A DNA stretch of 64,000 nucleotides from Sphingopyxis witflariensis (GCF_002205635.1 NZ_NISJ01000002.1:372001-436000), one strand, 5' to 3'; shown: positions 16,397-26,311, counted from the stretch's first letter. Numbers and translations: made by a program. The notes: generated by a model from the letters alone, not told the origin.

Positions 16397-17853
16397 GCAG
16401 CGCCGCCGTCGCGGTTCCCGCCCCCGAAAAACTGCCCCTCGGGCTGAAGCTGATGCACGGCCTCGGCAGCATCGCCTATGGCGTGAAGGAAAATGGTTTT
16501 TCGACCTTCCTGCTGCTGTTCTACAATCAGGTGATCGGGCTCGACGCCGGGATCGTCGGCATCGCGATCATGGCGGCGCTGATTTTCGACGCCTTTGTCG
16601 ATCCGGTGATCGGCGAACTGACCGACCGCACACGCAGCCGCTGGGGGCGCCGCCTGCCCTGGCTCTATGCCGCGCCGGTGCCGCTCGCGATCGCGTGGAT
16701 GCTATTGTGGAACCCGCCCGAAATGAGCGACGCCGCAACGGTCGCCTGGCTGATCGGCTTCGCGATCATCGTCCGCTCGCTGGTGTCGATGTGCGAAGTC
16801 CCCTCGATCGCGATCGTTCCCGAACTCACCGCCGATTATGACGAGCGCACCGCGGTGATGCGCTATCGCTTCCTGTTCGGCTGGGGCGGCGGGTTGGTCA
16901 TCCTGGTCCTTGCCTATGGCGTGTTTTTCGGCGGCCCCTTGGGGCTTGTCGACCCTGCGGGTTACTTCCCCTATGCGCTGACCGGCGCGCTGGTGATGCT
17001 CGGCGCGGTGATCCTGTCGGCAATGGGGCAGCACAAGCGGATCGCGGTGTCGAACCTCGCTGATAAAAAGCCGACCGCAAACCTGTCGCACATCCTGCGC
17101 GACATGCGCGACACGCTGTCCAACCGCGCCTTTCTGTGGCTGGTGTTCGCGGCGCTGTTCGGTTTTGTGAATCAGGGCATCACCTTTGCGATGAACAATT
17201 ATCTGCTGAGCTTTTTCTGGCAGTTCGGGCAGGCCGAGATGGTCGGCTATGTCTTCCTGCTCTTTGCGTCGATGATCGCCGCCTTCATATTGGTCGGCCC
17301 CGTGTCGACGAAATTCGGCAAGCGTGATGGCGCGATTGTCGCGGGAGCCATCTCGCTGCTGGTTAACAGCGGGATTTATTTCGCATGGATTCAAGGGTTT
17401 TTCCCCGGCCTGCCGGGCAAGCCCAGCGTCGCGTGGATGTTCGCGCTGGTCTTCCTTGGCAACAGCTTCTCGATCATCCTGATGATCCTGTCGTCGTCGA
17501 TGATGGCCGATGTCGTCGAAGCATCGCAAAGCGAGACCGGGCGCCGGTCCGAAGGGCTGTTCTTTGCCGGATATTTCTTCATGCAGAAATGCGCGACAGG
17601 CATTGGCATTTTCGTCGCCGGGATGATCCTGTCCTTCGCGGCCTTTCCAGCCGCCGCGAAACCGGGTGAGGTCAGCGATGCGGTGCTGGGCAATCTGGCG
17701 CTGGGCTATATGTTCGCGGTGCTGGTGATCGGCATAGCGGGGCTGATCGTCATGCGGCGCTTTCCGATCTCCCGCGCCGACCATGAAGCGCGGCTGGCAC
17801 TGCTCGACGATGCCGCGCGCGTCGATCCCGACGCGAGCGGAGCGCATCCTTGA
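16393..17853 (+). CDS. GPH-family (MelB-like) sodium/solute symporter
   Basis: A 486-residue inner-membrane protein of the glycoside-pentoside-hexuronide:cation symporter family within the MFS, with about 12 membrane segments. Family signs are IAYGVKENGFSTFLLLFYNQ near 25-44, the cation-site segment FDAFVDPVIGELTDRTRSRWGRR (split here for length: FDAFVDPVIGE then LTDRTRSRWGRR) and GRRSEGLFFAGYFFMQK near 381. Translation begins at a GTG overlapping the SDR stop. GPH carriers usually move sugars, yet the neighbours are acyl-CoA enzymes, so a hydroxylated or glycosylated substrate is possible; this is inference. Confidence 0.87.
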   Translation: MSSAAVAVPAPEKLPLGLKLMHGLGSIAYGVKENGFSTFLLLFYNQVIGLDAGIVGIAIMAALIFDAFVDPVIGELTDRTRSRWGRRLPWLYAAPVPLAIAWMLLWNPPEMSDAATVAWLIGFAIIVRSLVSMCEVPSIAIVPELTADYDERTAVMRYRFLFGWGGGLVILVLAYGVFFGGPLGLVDPAGYFPYALTGALVMLGAVILSAMGQHKRIAVSNLADKKPTANLSHILRDMRDTLSNRAFLWLVFAALFGFVNQGITFAMNNYLLSFFWQFGQAEMVGYVFLLFASMIAAFILVGPVSTKFGKRDGAIVAGAISLLVNSGIYFAWIQGFFPGLPGKPSVAWMFALVFLGNSFSIILMILSSSMMADVVEASQSETGRRSEGLFFAGYFFMQKCATGIGIFVAGMILSFAAFPAAAKPGEVSDAVLGNLALGYMFAVLVIGIAGLIVMRRFPISRADHEARLALLDDAARVDPDASGAHP

Positions 17854-17932
17854 CGGGCGATGTCGCGGCATGACCCATTGAGGTAATTTTCGGACCGCAG
17901 GACTTGGCAAGGCCGCCGAATCGGTCCAAGAG

Positions 17933-17948
17933 TTTACGTGAACGTAAA
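17933..17948. promoter_or_regulatory. LiuR-like palindromic operator, perfect copy
   Basis: TTTACGTGAACGTAAA is a perfect 7-bp inverted repeat with a 2-bp centre. It ends 16 bp before the ATG of the ACAD10/11-like gene, so a bound protein would block transcription or initiation there. It closely resembles the published LiuR-type motif. An imperfect copy lies at 15414-15429. Confidence 0.6.
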
Positions 17949-17964
17949 GGGAAAGGAAGCGCGG

Positions 17965-19254
17965 ATGGATTTCGACCTTACCGAACGGCAGCAGCACTGG
18001 CAGGGCCGTGTGCGCGAGTTCATCGAGCGCAAAGTGCGCCCCGCAGTGGCGACCTATAAGGAACAGGATGCGACCGGCGACCGCTGGAAAGTAATCCAGG
18101 TCGTCGAAGACCTGAAGGCCGAGGCGAAGGCCGCAGGCATCTGGAACCTGTTCATGCCGCCCAAGTCGGCCGCGCATCATCATGTCGACGAGACGTTCGA
18201 GTTCGAAGGCCCCGGCCTCACCAACCTCGAATATGCGCTATGCGCCGAGGAAATGGGCCGCGTCGGCTTTGCGAGCGAAGTCTTCAACTGCTCGGCGCCC
18301 GACACCGGAAACATGGAAGTCTTCCACCGTTACGGGACGCGCGCGCAGAAGGAAAAATATCTCGGCCCGCTGATGAACGGCGAGATCCGCTCGGCCTTTC
18401 TGATGACCGAGCCCAAGGTCGCCTCATCCGACGCGACCAACATTGAAACGCGCATCGAGCGCGACGGCGATGACTATGTGATCAACGGCACCAAATGGTG
18501 GTCGTCGGGCGCGGGCGATCCGCGCTGCAAGGTCGCGATCGTCATGGGCAAAACCGATTTCGCCGCGAAGCGTCACGCGCAGCAGTCGATGGTGCTGATG
18601 CCGCTCGACGCACCGGGTGTGAACATCCTGCGCCACCTGCCCGTCTTCGGCTATGATGATGCCCCGCACGGCCATATGGAAATCGAGCTGAAGGACGTCC
18701 GCGTCAACGCCGAGGACGCGATGCTGCTCGGTGAAGGCCGCGGCTTCGAGATCGCGCAGGGCCGCCTCGGGCCGGGCCGTATCCACCATTGCATGCGCAC
18801 GATCGGCACCGCCGAGGAAGCGATCTCCCGCATGGCGAAGCGGCTGCAATCGCGCGTCGCATTCGGCAAGGCGGTGTCCGAGTACAGCATCTGGGAACAT
18901 CGTATCGCGCGCGCGCGCATCGACATCGAAATGACGCGCCTGCTCTGCCTCAAGGCCGCCGACATGATGGACAAGGTCGGCAACAAGGCGGCCGCCGCCG
19001 AGATCGCGATGATCAAGGTGCAGGCGCCGAACATGGCGCTGAAGATCATCGACGATGCGATCCAGGCACATGGCGGCGGCGGGGTCAGCGAAGATTTCGG
19101 CCTCGCCAAAATGTACGCCGGCCAGCGCACGCTGCGCCTCGCCGACGGTCCCGACGAGGTCCATGAACGCGCGATTGCGCGCATCGAATTCGCCAAACAT
19201 TCGGCCGCCGCCGATCCCGGCTTTTCGTCGGGTGACATCGGGGTATCGCGTTAA
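17965..19254 (+). CDS. ACAD10/11-type acyl-CoA dehydrogenase
   Basis: 429 residues from ATG 17965 (AAAGGAAG site). It strongly resembles the C-terminal dehydrogenase half of eukaryotic ACAD10/ACAD11: [53 protein letters not shown] and [20 protein letters not shown]. At the place of the usual catalytic Glu-Gly-Thr it has LADGPDEVH (Asp near 394), as in that subfamily. In animals the partner kinase domain is fused to it. Here a separate kinase-like gene lies two genes downstream (20390). It likely acts after phosphorylation of a 4-hydroxyacyl-CoA; that role is taken from the family. Confidence 0.92.
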   Translation: MDFDLTERQQHWQGRVREFIERKVRPAVATYKEQDATGDRWKVIQVVEDLKAEAKAAGIWNLFMPPKSAAHHHVDETFEFEGPGLTNLEYALCAEEMGRVGFASEVFNCSAPDTGNMEVFHRYGTRAQKEKYLGPLMNGEIRSAFLMTEPKVASSDATNIETRIERDGDDYVINGTKWWSSGAGDPRCKVAIVMGKTDFAAKRHAQQSMVLMPLDAPGVNILRHLPVFGYDDAPHGHMEIELKDVRVNAEDAMLLGEGRGFEIAQGRLGPGRIHHCMRTIGTAEEAISRMAKRLQSRVAFGKAVSEYSIWEHRIARARIDIEMTRLLCLKAADMMDKVGNKAAAAEIAMIKVQAPNMALKIIDDAIQAHGGGGVSEDFGLAKMYAGQRTLRLADGPDEVHERAIARIEFAKHSAAADPGFSSGDIGVSR

Positions 19255-19261
19255 GCTTTCT

Positions 19262-19283
19262 CCCCTCCCGCTTGCGGGAGGGG
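19262..19283. repeat. CCCTCCC hairpin, family B
   Basis: A perfect CCCCTCCCGC-TT-GCGGGAGGGG hairpin between the dehydrogenase stop and the alcohol dehydrogenase start. There is no T-run, so it may tune mRNA stability between operon genes rather than stop transcription. Confidence 0.75.
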
Positions 19284-19301
19284 GATGTTACGGAGATTTG
19301 A

Positions 19302-20393
19302 ATGACCAAAGCCGCCATTTTGATCGAACCCGGCAAGCCGCTCCAGATCGAAGATGTGGTCGTCGGCAACCCCGGCCCGCACGAGGTGCGCATCCGCACC
19401 GCCGCCTGCGGCCTGTGCCATTCGGACCTGCATTTCATCGACGGCGCCTATCCGCACCCCTTGCCCGCGATCCCCGGCCATGAAGCCGCGGGCATCGTCG
19501 AGGCAGTCGGCAGCGAAGTGCGCACGGTCAAGGTTGGCGACGCGGTCGTCACCTGCCTGTCGGCGTTTTGCGGCCACTGCGAATTTTGCGTTTCGGGCCG
19601 GATGTCGCTGTGCATGGGCGGCGACACGCGCCGTCCCGCAGGATCGGCGCCGCGCATCACGCGCCCCGACGGATCGCCGATCAACCAGATGCTGAACCTG
19701 TCCGCCTTTTCGGAGGTGATGCTGATCCACGAGCATGCGTGCGTCGCGATCGACCCCGAAATGCCGCTCGACCGCGCTGCGGTGATTGGCTGTGCGGTGA
19801 CGACGGGTGCGGGCACCATCTTCAACGCGTGCAAGGTCACGCCGGGCGAAACCGTCGCGGTCGTCGGTTGCGGCGGCGTGGGTCTCGCGACGATCAACGC
19901 CGCGAAAATCGCCGGTGCGGGGCGCATCATCGCCGCCGACCCGATGCCCGAGAAGCGCGCGCTGGCGATGAAGCTGGGCGCGACCGATGTCGTCGATGCG
20001 ATGGACGGCGATGCCGCAAAGCAGATCCTCGAGCTGAGCAAAGGCGGCGTCGATCATGCGATCGAAGCCGTCGGGCGTCCGGCTTCGGCCAGCCTCGCGG
20101 TTGCCTCGCTGCGCCGCGGCGGCACCGCGACGATCCTGGGCATGATGCCGCTGTCCGAAAAGGTCGGCCTGTCCGCGATGGATCTGCTGTCGGGCAAGAA
20201 ATTGCAGGGCGCGATCATGGGCGGCAACCGTTTCCCGGTGGACATCCCGCGCCTCGTCGATTTCTATCTGCGCGGGCTGCTCGACCTCGACTCGATCGTC
20301 GCCGAGACGATCCCGCTCGATCAGATCAACCAGGGTTTCGACCGCATGAAGAAAGGCGACGCCGCCCGTTCGGTGATCGTATTCGATCAATGA
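19302..20393 (+). CDS. Zinc-dependent alcohol dehydrogenase
   Basis: A 363-residue medium-chain (MDR) NAD-dependent alcohol dehydrogenase. The catalytic zinc ligands are Cys36 in CGLCHSD and His60-Glu61 in PGHEAAG. The structural zinc loop has the Cys cluster CLSAFCGHCEFC near 86-97. The Rossmann motif is GCGGVGLAT at about 189-197. The pattern matches the class III/NDMA-type long-chain alcohol branch more than secondary-alcohol enzymes. It lies after the ACAD10/11-like gene, and its stop overlaps the kinase gene start (ATGA). It probably oxidises a hydroxylated intermediate of the same pathway. Confidence 0.92.
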   Translation: MTKAAILIEPGKPLQIEDVVVGNPGPHEVRIRTAACGLCHSDLHFIDGAYPHPLPAIPGHEAAGIVEAVGSEVRTVKVGDAVVTCLSAFCGHCEFCVSGRMSLCMGGDTRRPAGSAPRITRPDGSPINQMLNLSAFSEVMLIHEHACVAIDPEMPLDRAAVIGCAVTTGAGTIFNACKVTPGETVAVVGCGGVGLATINAAKIAGAGRIIAADPMPEKRALAMKLGATDVVDAMDGDAAKQILELSKGGVDHAIEAVGRPASASLAVASLRRGGTATILGMMPLSEKVGLSAMDLLSGKKLQGAIMGGNRFPVDIPRLVDFYLRGLLDLDSIVAETIPLDQINQGFDRMKKGDAARSVIVFDQ

Positions 20394-21457
20394 CTTTAGA
20401 CGCACAAGCAGCCTTTAGCGGCACCGTCGCGCCCGAGGGCGCCGATATCCTCGACGAAGCCAAGCTCACCGCATGGATGGAAGCCAATGTCGAAGGCTTT
20501 GAAGGCCCGCTGACCCAGAGCAAATTTGCCGGCGGCCAGTCGAACCCGACATACAAGATCAGCGCGCCGTCGGGCAATTATGTCCTGCGGCGCAAGCCCT
20601 ATGGCCAGCTGCTTCCGTCGGCGCATGCGGTCGACCGCGAATATAAGGTGCAGGCGGGGCTGCATAAGGCGGGCTTCCCCGTCGCGCGCCAATATGGCCT
20701 GTGCACCGACGAGAGTGTCATCGGCAGCTGGTTCTATGTGATGGGGATGGTCGACGGCCACACCATCTGGGACGGCGCGATGCCGGGATCGACCCCCGAA
20801 AATCGCCGTGCAACCTATGAAGCGATGATCGACACGCTCGCGGCATTGCACAATGTCGATGTCGAGGCGGCGGGCCTGTCCGACTATGGCAAACCCGGCA
20901 ATTATTTCGGCCGTCAGGTCGATCGCTGGACCAAGCAGTACCGGCTGTCCGAGACCGAGACGATGGACGAGATGGAGCAGCTGATCGCCTGGCTGCCTGC
21001 GACCCTGCCCGAACAGACGCGCACCAGCGTCGTCCACGGCGATTATCGCATCGACAATATGATTTACGCGAAGGGCCGCCCCGAAATCCTCGCGGTGCTC
21101 GACTGGGAATTGTCGACGCTGGGCGATCCGCTCGCCGATTTCACCTATGTCGCGATGGCGTGGGTCACCGAAAATGGTGGCCGCTCGGGGGTTATGGATA
21201 TCGACCGCGCGGCGCTGGGTATTCCCGAACTCGACGAAATGGTCGAACGTTATTGCAAGGCCACCGGCCGCGACGGCGTGCCCGACATGAACTGGTATTT
21301 CGCCTATAATTTCTTCCGCCTCGCGGGGATCATCCAGGGCATCAAGAAACGCGTGATCGAAGGCACCGCCTCTTCGCAGCACGCCAAGGATATGTCCGAA
21401 CGCGTCCGTCCGCTCGCCGAAAAGGCTTGGGAATTTGCGAAGAAGGCCGGCGCATGA
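20390..21457 (+). CDS. ACAD10/11-type phosphotransferase (APH fold)
   Basis: A 355-residue kinase-like protein of the aminoglycoside phosphotransferase fold, the type fused to ACAD10/11 in animals and found as LvaA in levulinate catabolism. The nucleotide region includes FAGGQSNPTYKI and YVLRRKPYGQLLPSAHAV. The Brenner motif VVHGDYRIDN is near 215-224, and the metal motif VLDWELSTLGDPLADF near 238-253. In known systems it phosphorylates the 4-hydroxyl of a 4-hydroxyacyl-CoA so that a dehydrogenase can eliminate phosphate. It starts within the alcohol dehydrogenase stop and ends within the start of the next SDR gene. The long upstream reading in this frame is antisense-like noise. Confidence 0.93.
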   Translation: MTLDAQAAFSGTVAPEGADILDEAKLTAWMEANVEGFEGPLTQSKFAGGQSNPTYKISAPSGNYVLRRKPYGQLLPSAHAVDREYKVQAGLHKAGFPVARQYGLCTDESVIGSWFYVMGMVDGHTIWDGAMPGSTPENRRATYEAMIDTLAALHNVDVEAAGLSDYGKPGNYFGRQVDRWTKQYRLSETETMDEMEQLIAWLPATLPEQTRTSVVHGDYRIDNMIYAKGRPEILAVLDWELSTLGDPLADFTYVAMAWVTENGGRSGVMDIDRAALGIPELDEMVERYCKATGRDGVPDMNWYFAYNFFRLAGIIQGIKKRVIEGTASSQHAKDMSERVRPLAEKAWEFAKKAGA

Positions 21458-22230
21458 GCCTGTTCGACCTGAGCGGCCATGTCGCGCTGATCACCGGATC
21501 GTCGCGCGGCATTGGCAAGGCCACCGCCGAGGCGATGGCCGAGCAGGGCGCGAAGGTGGTGATTTCGAGCCGCAAGCAGGATGCGTGCGACGCGACCGCG
21601 GCCGAAATCAACGCGAAGCATGGCGACGGCACCGCGATCGCAGTCGCCGCGAACATCTCATCGAAGGATGATCTGCAAAATCTGGTGGACGAGACGCGCG
21701 CGGCGTTCGGCAAAATCACCACGCTCGTCTGCAACGCGGCGTCGAACCCCTATTATGGCCCCGGCCTCGGGATCAGCGACGATCAGTTCCGCAAGATCAT
21801 GGACAATAATATCCTGTCCAACCACTGGCTGATCACGATGGTCGCGCCCGAAATGCTCGAACGCGGCGAAGGATCGATCACCATTATCAGCTCGATCGGC
21901 GGCCTCAAGGGATCGCCGATCATCGGCGCCTATGGCATTTCCAAGGCCGCCGACATGCAGGTCGCGCGCAATTTCTCGGTCGAATTCGGGCCGCGCGGGG
22001 TGCGCGTCAATTGCATTGCGCCGGGGCTGATCCGCACCGACATGGCGCGCGCCCTGTGGGAAAATCCCGAGAATCTCAAACGATCGACCGCCGCTTCGAC
22101 GTTGAAGCGCATCGGCGAACCGCATGAGATTGCGGGCGCCGCGGTCTTCCTCGCCAGCCGCGCGGGGGCTTTTACCACCGGCCAGACCATCGTTTGCGAT
22201 GGCGGTGCCACGATTTCAGGAGGTGCATGA
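21454..22230 (+). CDS. SDR family oxidoreductase
   Basis: 258 residues from the ATG that overlaps the kinase stop (ATGA). [10 protein letters not shown] is at about 14-23, [11 protein letters not shown] near 92, the active-site YGISKAADM near 157-165, and the C-terminal [18 protein letters not shown]. Dehydrogenases with this [10 protein letters not shown] signature commonly sit beside ACAD10/11-like genes and are related to human DHRS4-type enzymes. In this operon it may oxidise the hydroxyl of a hydroxyacyl-CoA or a carbonyl intermediate. Substrate not shown. Confidence 0.9.
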   Translation: MSLFDLSGHVALITGSSRGIGKATAEAMAEQGAKVVISSRKQDACDATAAEINAKHGDGTAIAVAANISSKDDLQNLVDETRAAFGKITTLVCNAASNPYYGPGLGISDDQFRKIMDNNILSNHWLITMVAPEMLERGEGSITIISSIGGLKGSPIIGAYGISKAADMQVARNFSVEFGPRGVRVNCIAPGLIRTDMARALWENPENLKRSTAASTLKRIGEPHEIAGAAVFLASRAGAFTTGQTIVCDGGATISGGA

Positions 22231-23033
22231 TGGGCGCGTTGGACGGCAAAATTGCGATCATCACCGGCGCGGGCAGTGGTATCGGTCGCGCGAGCGCGCT
22301 GCGCTTTGCCGCCGAGGGCGCGAAGCTCGTCATCGGCGACAAGAGCGCCGCGGTGCATGAGACGGCGCAAATGGTGAAGGATGCGGGCGGCGAAGCGGTC
22401 GCGCTGGAAATCGACGCCGGGGTCGAAGCCGATGTGGCTTCGCTCGTCGCCACCGCGAAAGACACTTATGGCGGGCTCGATATCGCCTTCGCTAACGCCG
22501 GGATCATCGGCGACATGGGCGGGATTTTCGATTTCGATCCCGTCGCCTGGGCCGAGACGCTGCGCGTCAATCTGATCGGACCCGCGCTGATGGTGAAACA
22601 TGCCGGCAAAGCGATGGTCGATCAGGGCCGCGGCGGCGCGATCGTGCTGACCGCGAGCGTCGCAGGGCTCAATTCGGGCGCGGGTCCGGGGGCTTATTCG
22701 GCGTCGAAGGCGGGGGTCATCAACCTCGCCAAGACCGCCGCGCAGCAGCTGACCTCCAGCGGCGTGCGGGTCAACGCGATCTGCCCCGGCCTCACCGAAA
22801 CCGGCATGACCAAGCCGACCTTCGACTATGCCAAGGCGAAAGAGGTCACCCACAAGCTGGGCCAGCTCAACCCGCTGAAGCGCGCGGCGCAGCCCGAGGA
22901 GCTCGCCAATGTCGCGCTGTTCCTCGCCAGCGATCAGGCAAGCTATGTCAACGGACAGGCGATTGCGGTCGACGGCGGGCTGACCAGCTCGCATCCGGTG
23001 ACGCGTCAGCTGCTCGGCCAGACGTCGCACTAA
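22230..23033 (+). CDS. SDR family oxidoreductase
   Basis: 267 residues from the second ATG of the ATGATG at 22227. It has the best spacing (6 nt) to the strong AGGAGG site. The NAD(P) motif [10 protein letters not shown] is at about 12-21, [12 protein letters not shown] near 90, the active-site YSASKAGV near 155, and a C-terminal cap [18 protein letters not shown]. It is a second, different SDR directly after the first, in the same operon, and it overlaps the previous gene's stop. Which of the two handles which step cannot be told. Confidence 0.9.
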   Translation: MGALDGKIAIITGAGSGIGRASALRFAAEGAKLVIGDKSAAVHETAQMVKDAGGEAVALEIDAGVEADVASLVATAKDTYGGLDIAFANAGIIGDMGGIFDFDPVAWAETLRVNLIGPALMVKHAGKAMVDQGRGGAIVLTASVAGLNSGAGPGAYSASKAGVINLAKTAAQQLTSSGVRVNAICPGLTETGMTKPTFDYAKAKEVTHKLGQLNPLKRAAQPEELANVALFLASDQASYVNGQAIAVDGGLTSSHPVTRQLLGQTSH

Positions 23034-23034
23034 G

Positions 23035-24237
23035 ATGGCACATGGTTTCGACACCGCGCGGCTCGACCGCATCCCGGCCTTTCTCGCCGCCAAATATGTG
23101 AACAGCGGCCGCCTGCCGCACGCGGCGACGTTGGTGTCGCGGCGCGGCGAGATCGCGCATCTGTCGTGCATCGGCGACGCGCGGCCGGGCGAAGCACTGA
23201 AAGAGGATGCGATCTTCCGCATCGCCAGCATGACCAAGCCGATCACCTCGGTCGCCTTCATGATGCTGGTCGAGGAAGGCAAGGTCGCGCTGTCCGATCC
23301 GCTCACCAAATTTTGCCCCGAGTTCAAGGACACCGGCGTCTTTGTCGCGGGCGGCGGCAATGTGCCCTTCCTGACCCGCCCGCCGACGCAGCCGATCCGC
23401 ATGGTCGATTTGCTGCGCCACACGGCGGGGCTGACCTATGGCTTTCAGGAGCGCACCCCGGTCGACGCCGCCTATCGCAAGGCGAAGATCGACGATTTCG
23501 ACGCTGATTATACGATGGACAGCTTCATCGCGGGGCTCGCCAAGCTTCCGTTGCAGTTCGATCCCGGCGCGCACTGGAATTATTCGATGGCGACCGACGT
23601 CCTCGGCGCGGTGATCGAGCGAATCGAGGGCAAGCCCTTCGCGCAAGTGTTGCAGGACCGCATCTTCGGTCCGTTGGGCATGATCGACACCGGGTTTCAG
23701 GTTCCCGCCGACCAGCAGCATCGCCTGACCGACTGCTATATGTTCCACCCGGCCGAGAAGATGAAGCCGTTCGACGGCGGCGACCGCAGCCGCTGGGCCA
23801 AGGAACGCAGCTTTCATTCGGGCGGCGGCGGGCTCGTCTCGACCCTTTCCGACTATCACCGTTTCTGCCTGATGCTGCTCGGCGGCGGAAAGCTTGACGG
23901 GGTTCGCATCATCAGCCGCAAAACGCTCGACCTGATGACATCGAACCATCTCGTCGGCGGCGGCGACCTCACGAAGCACAGCGTCGGCGTGTTCAGCGAG
24001 GATGAAAATGCCGGGGTCGGTTTCGGCCTTGGCTTCGCGGTCACGCTCAACCCCGCCGACGCGGGCATTCCGGGTTCGGCGGGCGACTTTTACTGGGGCG
24101 GCATGTTCTCGACCGGCTTCTTTGTCGATCCGGTCGAACAAATTTGCATGGTCTTCATGACCCAGTTGATGCCCTCATCCACCTATCCCGTGCGGCGCGA
24201 GGTCAAGACGCTTGTCCACGCCGCGATCGACGATTGA
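23035..24237 (+). CDS. Serine hydrolase, beta-lactamase/esterase EstB type
   Basis: A 400-residue class C beta-lactamase-fold hydrolase. The nucleophile motif Ser-x-x-Lys is SMTK at 65-68. The Tyr of the Y-x-N-type motif lies in HWNYSMATD near 183. The third motif region is [12 protein letters not shown] near 262. No signal peptide is seen, so it is likely a cytoplasmic esterase or lactonase rather than an antibiotic-inactivating enzyme. Its start lies 1 bp after the SDR stop. In this operon, opening a lactone or an ester to release a hydroxy acid would be logical, but that is inference. Confidence 0.9.
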   Translation: MAHGFDTARLDRIPAFLAAKYVNSGRLPHAATLVSRRGEIAHLSCIGDARPGEALKEDAIFRIASMTKPITSVAFMMLVEEGKVALSDPLTKFCPEFKDTGVFVAGGGNVPFLTRPPTQPIRMVDLLRHTAGLTYGFQERTPVDAAYRKAKIDDFDADYTMDSFIAGLAKLPLQFDPGAHWNYSMATDVLGAVIERIEGKPFAQVLQDRIFGPLGMIDTGFQVPADQQHRLTDCYMFHPAEKMKPFDGGDRSRWAKERSFHSGGGGLVSTLSDYHRFCLMLLGGGKLDGVRIISRKTLDLMTSNHLVGGGDLTKHSVGVFSEDENAGVGFGLGFAVTLNPADAGIPGSAGDFYWGGMFSTGFFVDPVEQICMVFMTQLMPSSTYPVRREVKTLVHAAIDD

Positions 24238-24254
24238 ACCAAGGAGCCTTTCCC

Positions 24255-26288
24255 ATGTCCGAAGATACCCCGATTTCCGTCACGATGGAGAAAGATGGCG
24301 AAGTCGCCGTCATCATCGTCAACAACCCGCCGGTCAATGCGCTGAGCTGGCACGTCCGTCAGGGGCTGGAGGATCATTTCGCCGCCGCGCTGTCCGACGA
24401 CAGCGTCAAGGCGATCGTGCTGCGCTGCGCCGGGGCGACCTTTATCGCGGGCGCCGACATCAGCGAATTCGGCAAGCCGCCGCGCGGCCCCGATTTCAAC
24501 GCGGTGCTCAACAGCATCGAAGCGGCGTCAAAGCCCGTTGTCGCCGCGATCCACGGCACCGCACTCGGCGGCGGTCTGGAAACCGCACTCGTCTGCCATT
24601 ACCGCATTGCGGTTCCCTCAGCAAAGCTCGGCGTTCCAGAGGTCAAGCTCGGCCTGCTTCCGGGTGCGGGCGGCACGCAGCGCCTGCCGCGCGTCGTTGG
24701 CGTCGAAGCCGCCGCGACGATGACCTCGACTGGCGACCCGCTGCCCGCGGCGAAGGCCAAGGAACTCGGCCTCGTCGACGAACTCGCGGGCGAGGACAGC
24801 CTTGCCGCCGATGCGATCGCTTTTGCGCGCGCCAAGATCGCCGACGGCCCGCGTCCGACGCGCACACGCCCGGTGTTCGGCGAGGTCGCGGTGATCGAGC
24901 AGCTCAAGGCCGCGAACGCCAAGCGCTGGCGCGGGTTCGAAGCCCCTTACGCCAACCTTGCCTGCGTCGAGGCCGCGACGCGCCTGCCCTTCGACGAGGG
25001 TCTCGCGTTCGAGCGCGAACAGTTTATGAAGCTGATGTTCGGCAGCCAGTCGGCCGCGCAGCGTCACATCTTCTTCGCCGAGCGCCAGGCGGCGAAGATT
25101 GACGGTCTGCCCAAGGACACCAAGCTGCGCGACATCAAAAAGGTCGGCGTGATCGGCGCCGGGACGATGGGCGGCGGGATTTCGATGAACTTCCTGCAAA
25201 AGGGCATCCCGGTCACGATCGTCGAGATGGCGCAGGACGCGCTCGACCGCGGCGTCGGCGTGATCCGCAAAAATTACGACGCGTCGGCCGCCAAGGGCCG
25301 TTACAAGCCCGAACAGGTCGACCAGATGATGGGCCTGCTTACCCCGACGCTCGGCCTCGAAGCGCTCGCCGACTGCGACCTGATCATCGAAGCCGTCTAT
25401 GAGAATATGGACGTCAAGAAGGACATCTTCGGCAAGCTCGACACAATCGCCAAGCCCGGCGCGATCCTTGCGTCGAACACCAGCTATCTGGATATCGACG
25501 AAATCGCGACCGCGACGAGTCGCCCTGGCGACGTGCTGGGGATGCATTTCTTCTCGCCCGCCAATGTGATGAAGCTGCTCGAAGTCGTGCGCGGCGAAAA
25601 GACCGCACCCGACGCGCTGGCAACCGCGATGGCAATCGGCAAGAAGATCGGCAAGGTCGCGGTGGTCGCGGGCGTGTGCGACGGCTTTATCGGCAACCGC
25701 ATGCTGAAGCCCCGCCAGCTCGAGGCGATGAACCTGCTGATGGAAGGCGCGACGCCGGCGCAGGTCGACAAGGTTCATGTCGAATTCGGCATGCCGATGG
25801 GCCCGTTCCAGATGAGCGACCTCGCCGGGGTCGACATCGGCTGGCACCGCGATCCCAACCGGATCGAGAGCATCCGCGACGCGCTGTGCGCCGAGGGCCG
25901 ATGGGGCCAGAAGAAGCAGGCGGGCTTCTATGACTATGACGAGAAGCGCACCCCGTCGGAAAGCGCCCGCGTCACCGAGATCATCGAGGAATTCCGCAAG
26001 AAGTCCGGCGTCGAAAAGCGCGAGATCACCGATCAGGAAATCATCGAGCGCACCCTCTATCCGATGGTCAATGAAGGCGCGCTGATCCTGTCCGAAGGCA
26101 AGGCGCAGCGCGCGTCGGACATCGATGTCGTGTGGATCTATGGCTATGGCTGGCCGGTGTATCGCGGCGGCCCGATGTTCTGGGCGGGGCTGGAAGGCAC
26201 CGACAAGATCGTCGCGGCGCTCGAAGGCCATGGCTTCGAGATCGCGCCGCTGCTCAAGGAAAAGGCCGAGGCCAAGACCGGCTTCTGA
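24255..26288 (+). CDS. Bifunctional enoyl-CoA hydratase / 3-hydroxyacyl-CoA dehydrogenase (FadB-like)
   Basis: 677 residues from ATG 24255 with AAGGAG upstream. Residues 1-180 form a crotonase domain ([49 protein letters not shown]). A Rossmann 3-hydroxyacyl-CoA dehydrogenase follows ([17 protein letters not shown] at about 296-312, catalytic [15 protein letters not shown]), with two C-terminal helical domains ending in [11 protein letters not shown]. It hydrates enoyl-CoA and oxidises the 3-hydroxyacyl-CoA. At 677 residues it is shorter than E. coli FadB (729). It is the last gene of the operon, followed by a terminator. No thiolase is beside it. Confidence 0.95.
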   Translation: MSEDTPISVTMEKDGEVAVIIVNNPPVNALSWHVRQGLEDHFAAALSDDSVKAIVLRCAGATFIAGADISEFGKPPRGPDFNAVLNSIEAASKPVVAAIHGTALGGGLETALVCHYRIAVPSAKLGVPEVKLGLLPGAGGTQRLPRVVGVEAAATMTSTGDPLPAAKAKELGLVDELAGEDSLAADAIAFARAKIADGPRPTRTRPVFGEVAVIEQLKAANAKRWRGFEAPYANLACVEAATRLPFDEGLAFEREQFMKLMFGSQSAAQRHIFFAERQAAKIDGLPKDTKLRDIKKVGVIGAGTMGGGISMNFLQKGIPVTIVEMAQDALDRGVGVIRKNYDASAAKGRYKPEQVDQMMGLLTPTLGLEALADCDLIIEAVYENMDVKKDIFGKLDTIAKPGAILASNTSYLDIDEIATATSRPGDVLGMHFFSPANVMKLLEVVRGEKTAPDALATAMAIGKKIGKVAVVAGVCDGFIGNRMLKPRQLEAMNLLMEGATPAQVDKVHVEFGMPMGPFQMSDLAGVDIGWHRDPNRIESIRDALCAEGRWGQKKQAGFYDYDEKRTPSESARVTEIIEEFRKKSGVEKREITDQEIIERTLYPMVNEGALILSEGKAQRASDIDVVWIYGYGWPVYRGGPMFWAGLEGTDKIVAALEGHGFEIAPLLKEKAEAKTGF

Positions 26289-26311
26289 CCCGCTTCACAG
26301 TGATAAAGGCG

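Noticed and set aside
16702-18183. 493-residue minus-strand open frame across the GPH transporter
   Set aside because: Shadow of the transporter and the next gene; composition (His, Arg, Gln rich) and lack of motifs mark it as non-coding.
19568-20389. Upstream extension of the ACAD10/11-type kinase frame into the alcohol dehydrogenase gene
   Set aside because: The region codes for the zinc and Rossmann motifs of the dehydrogenase in another frame; the kinase homology starts after the ATGA at 20390.
23035-24237. Reading the SMTK hydrolase as an antibiotic-resistance beta-lactamase
   Set aside because: There is no signal peptide for the periplasm and the gene is embedded in a catabolic operon; EstB-type esterases share the same motifs.
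24618-26231. 537-residue minus-strand open frame opposite the FadB-like gene
   Set aside because: The plus-strand gene has catalytic motifs throughout; the antisense reading does not.
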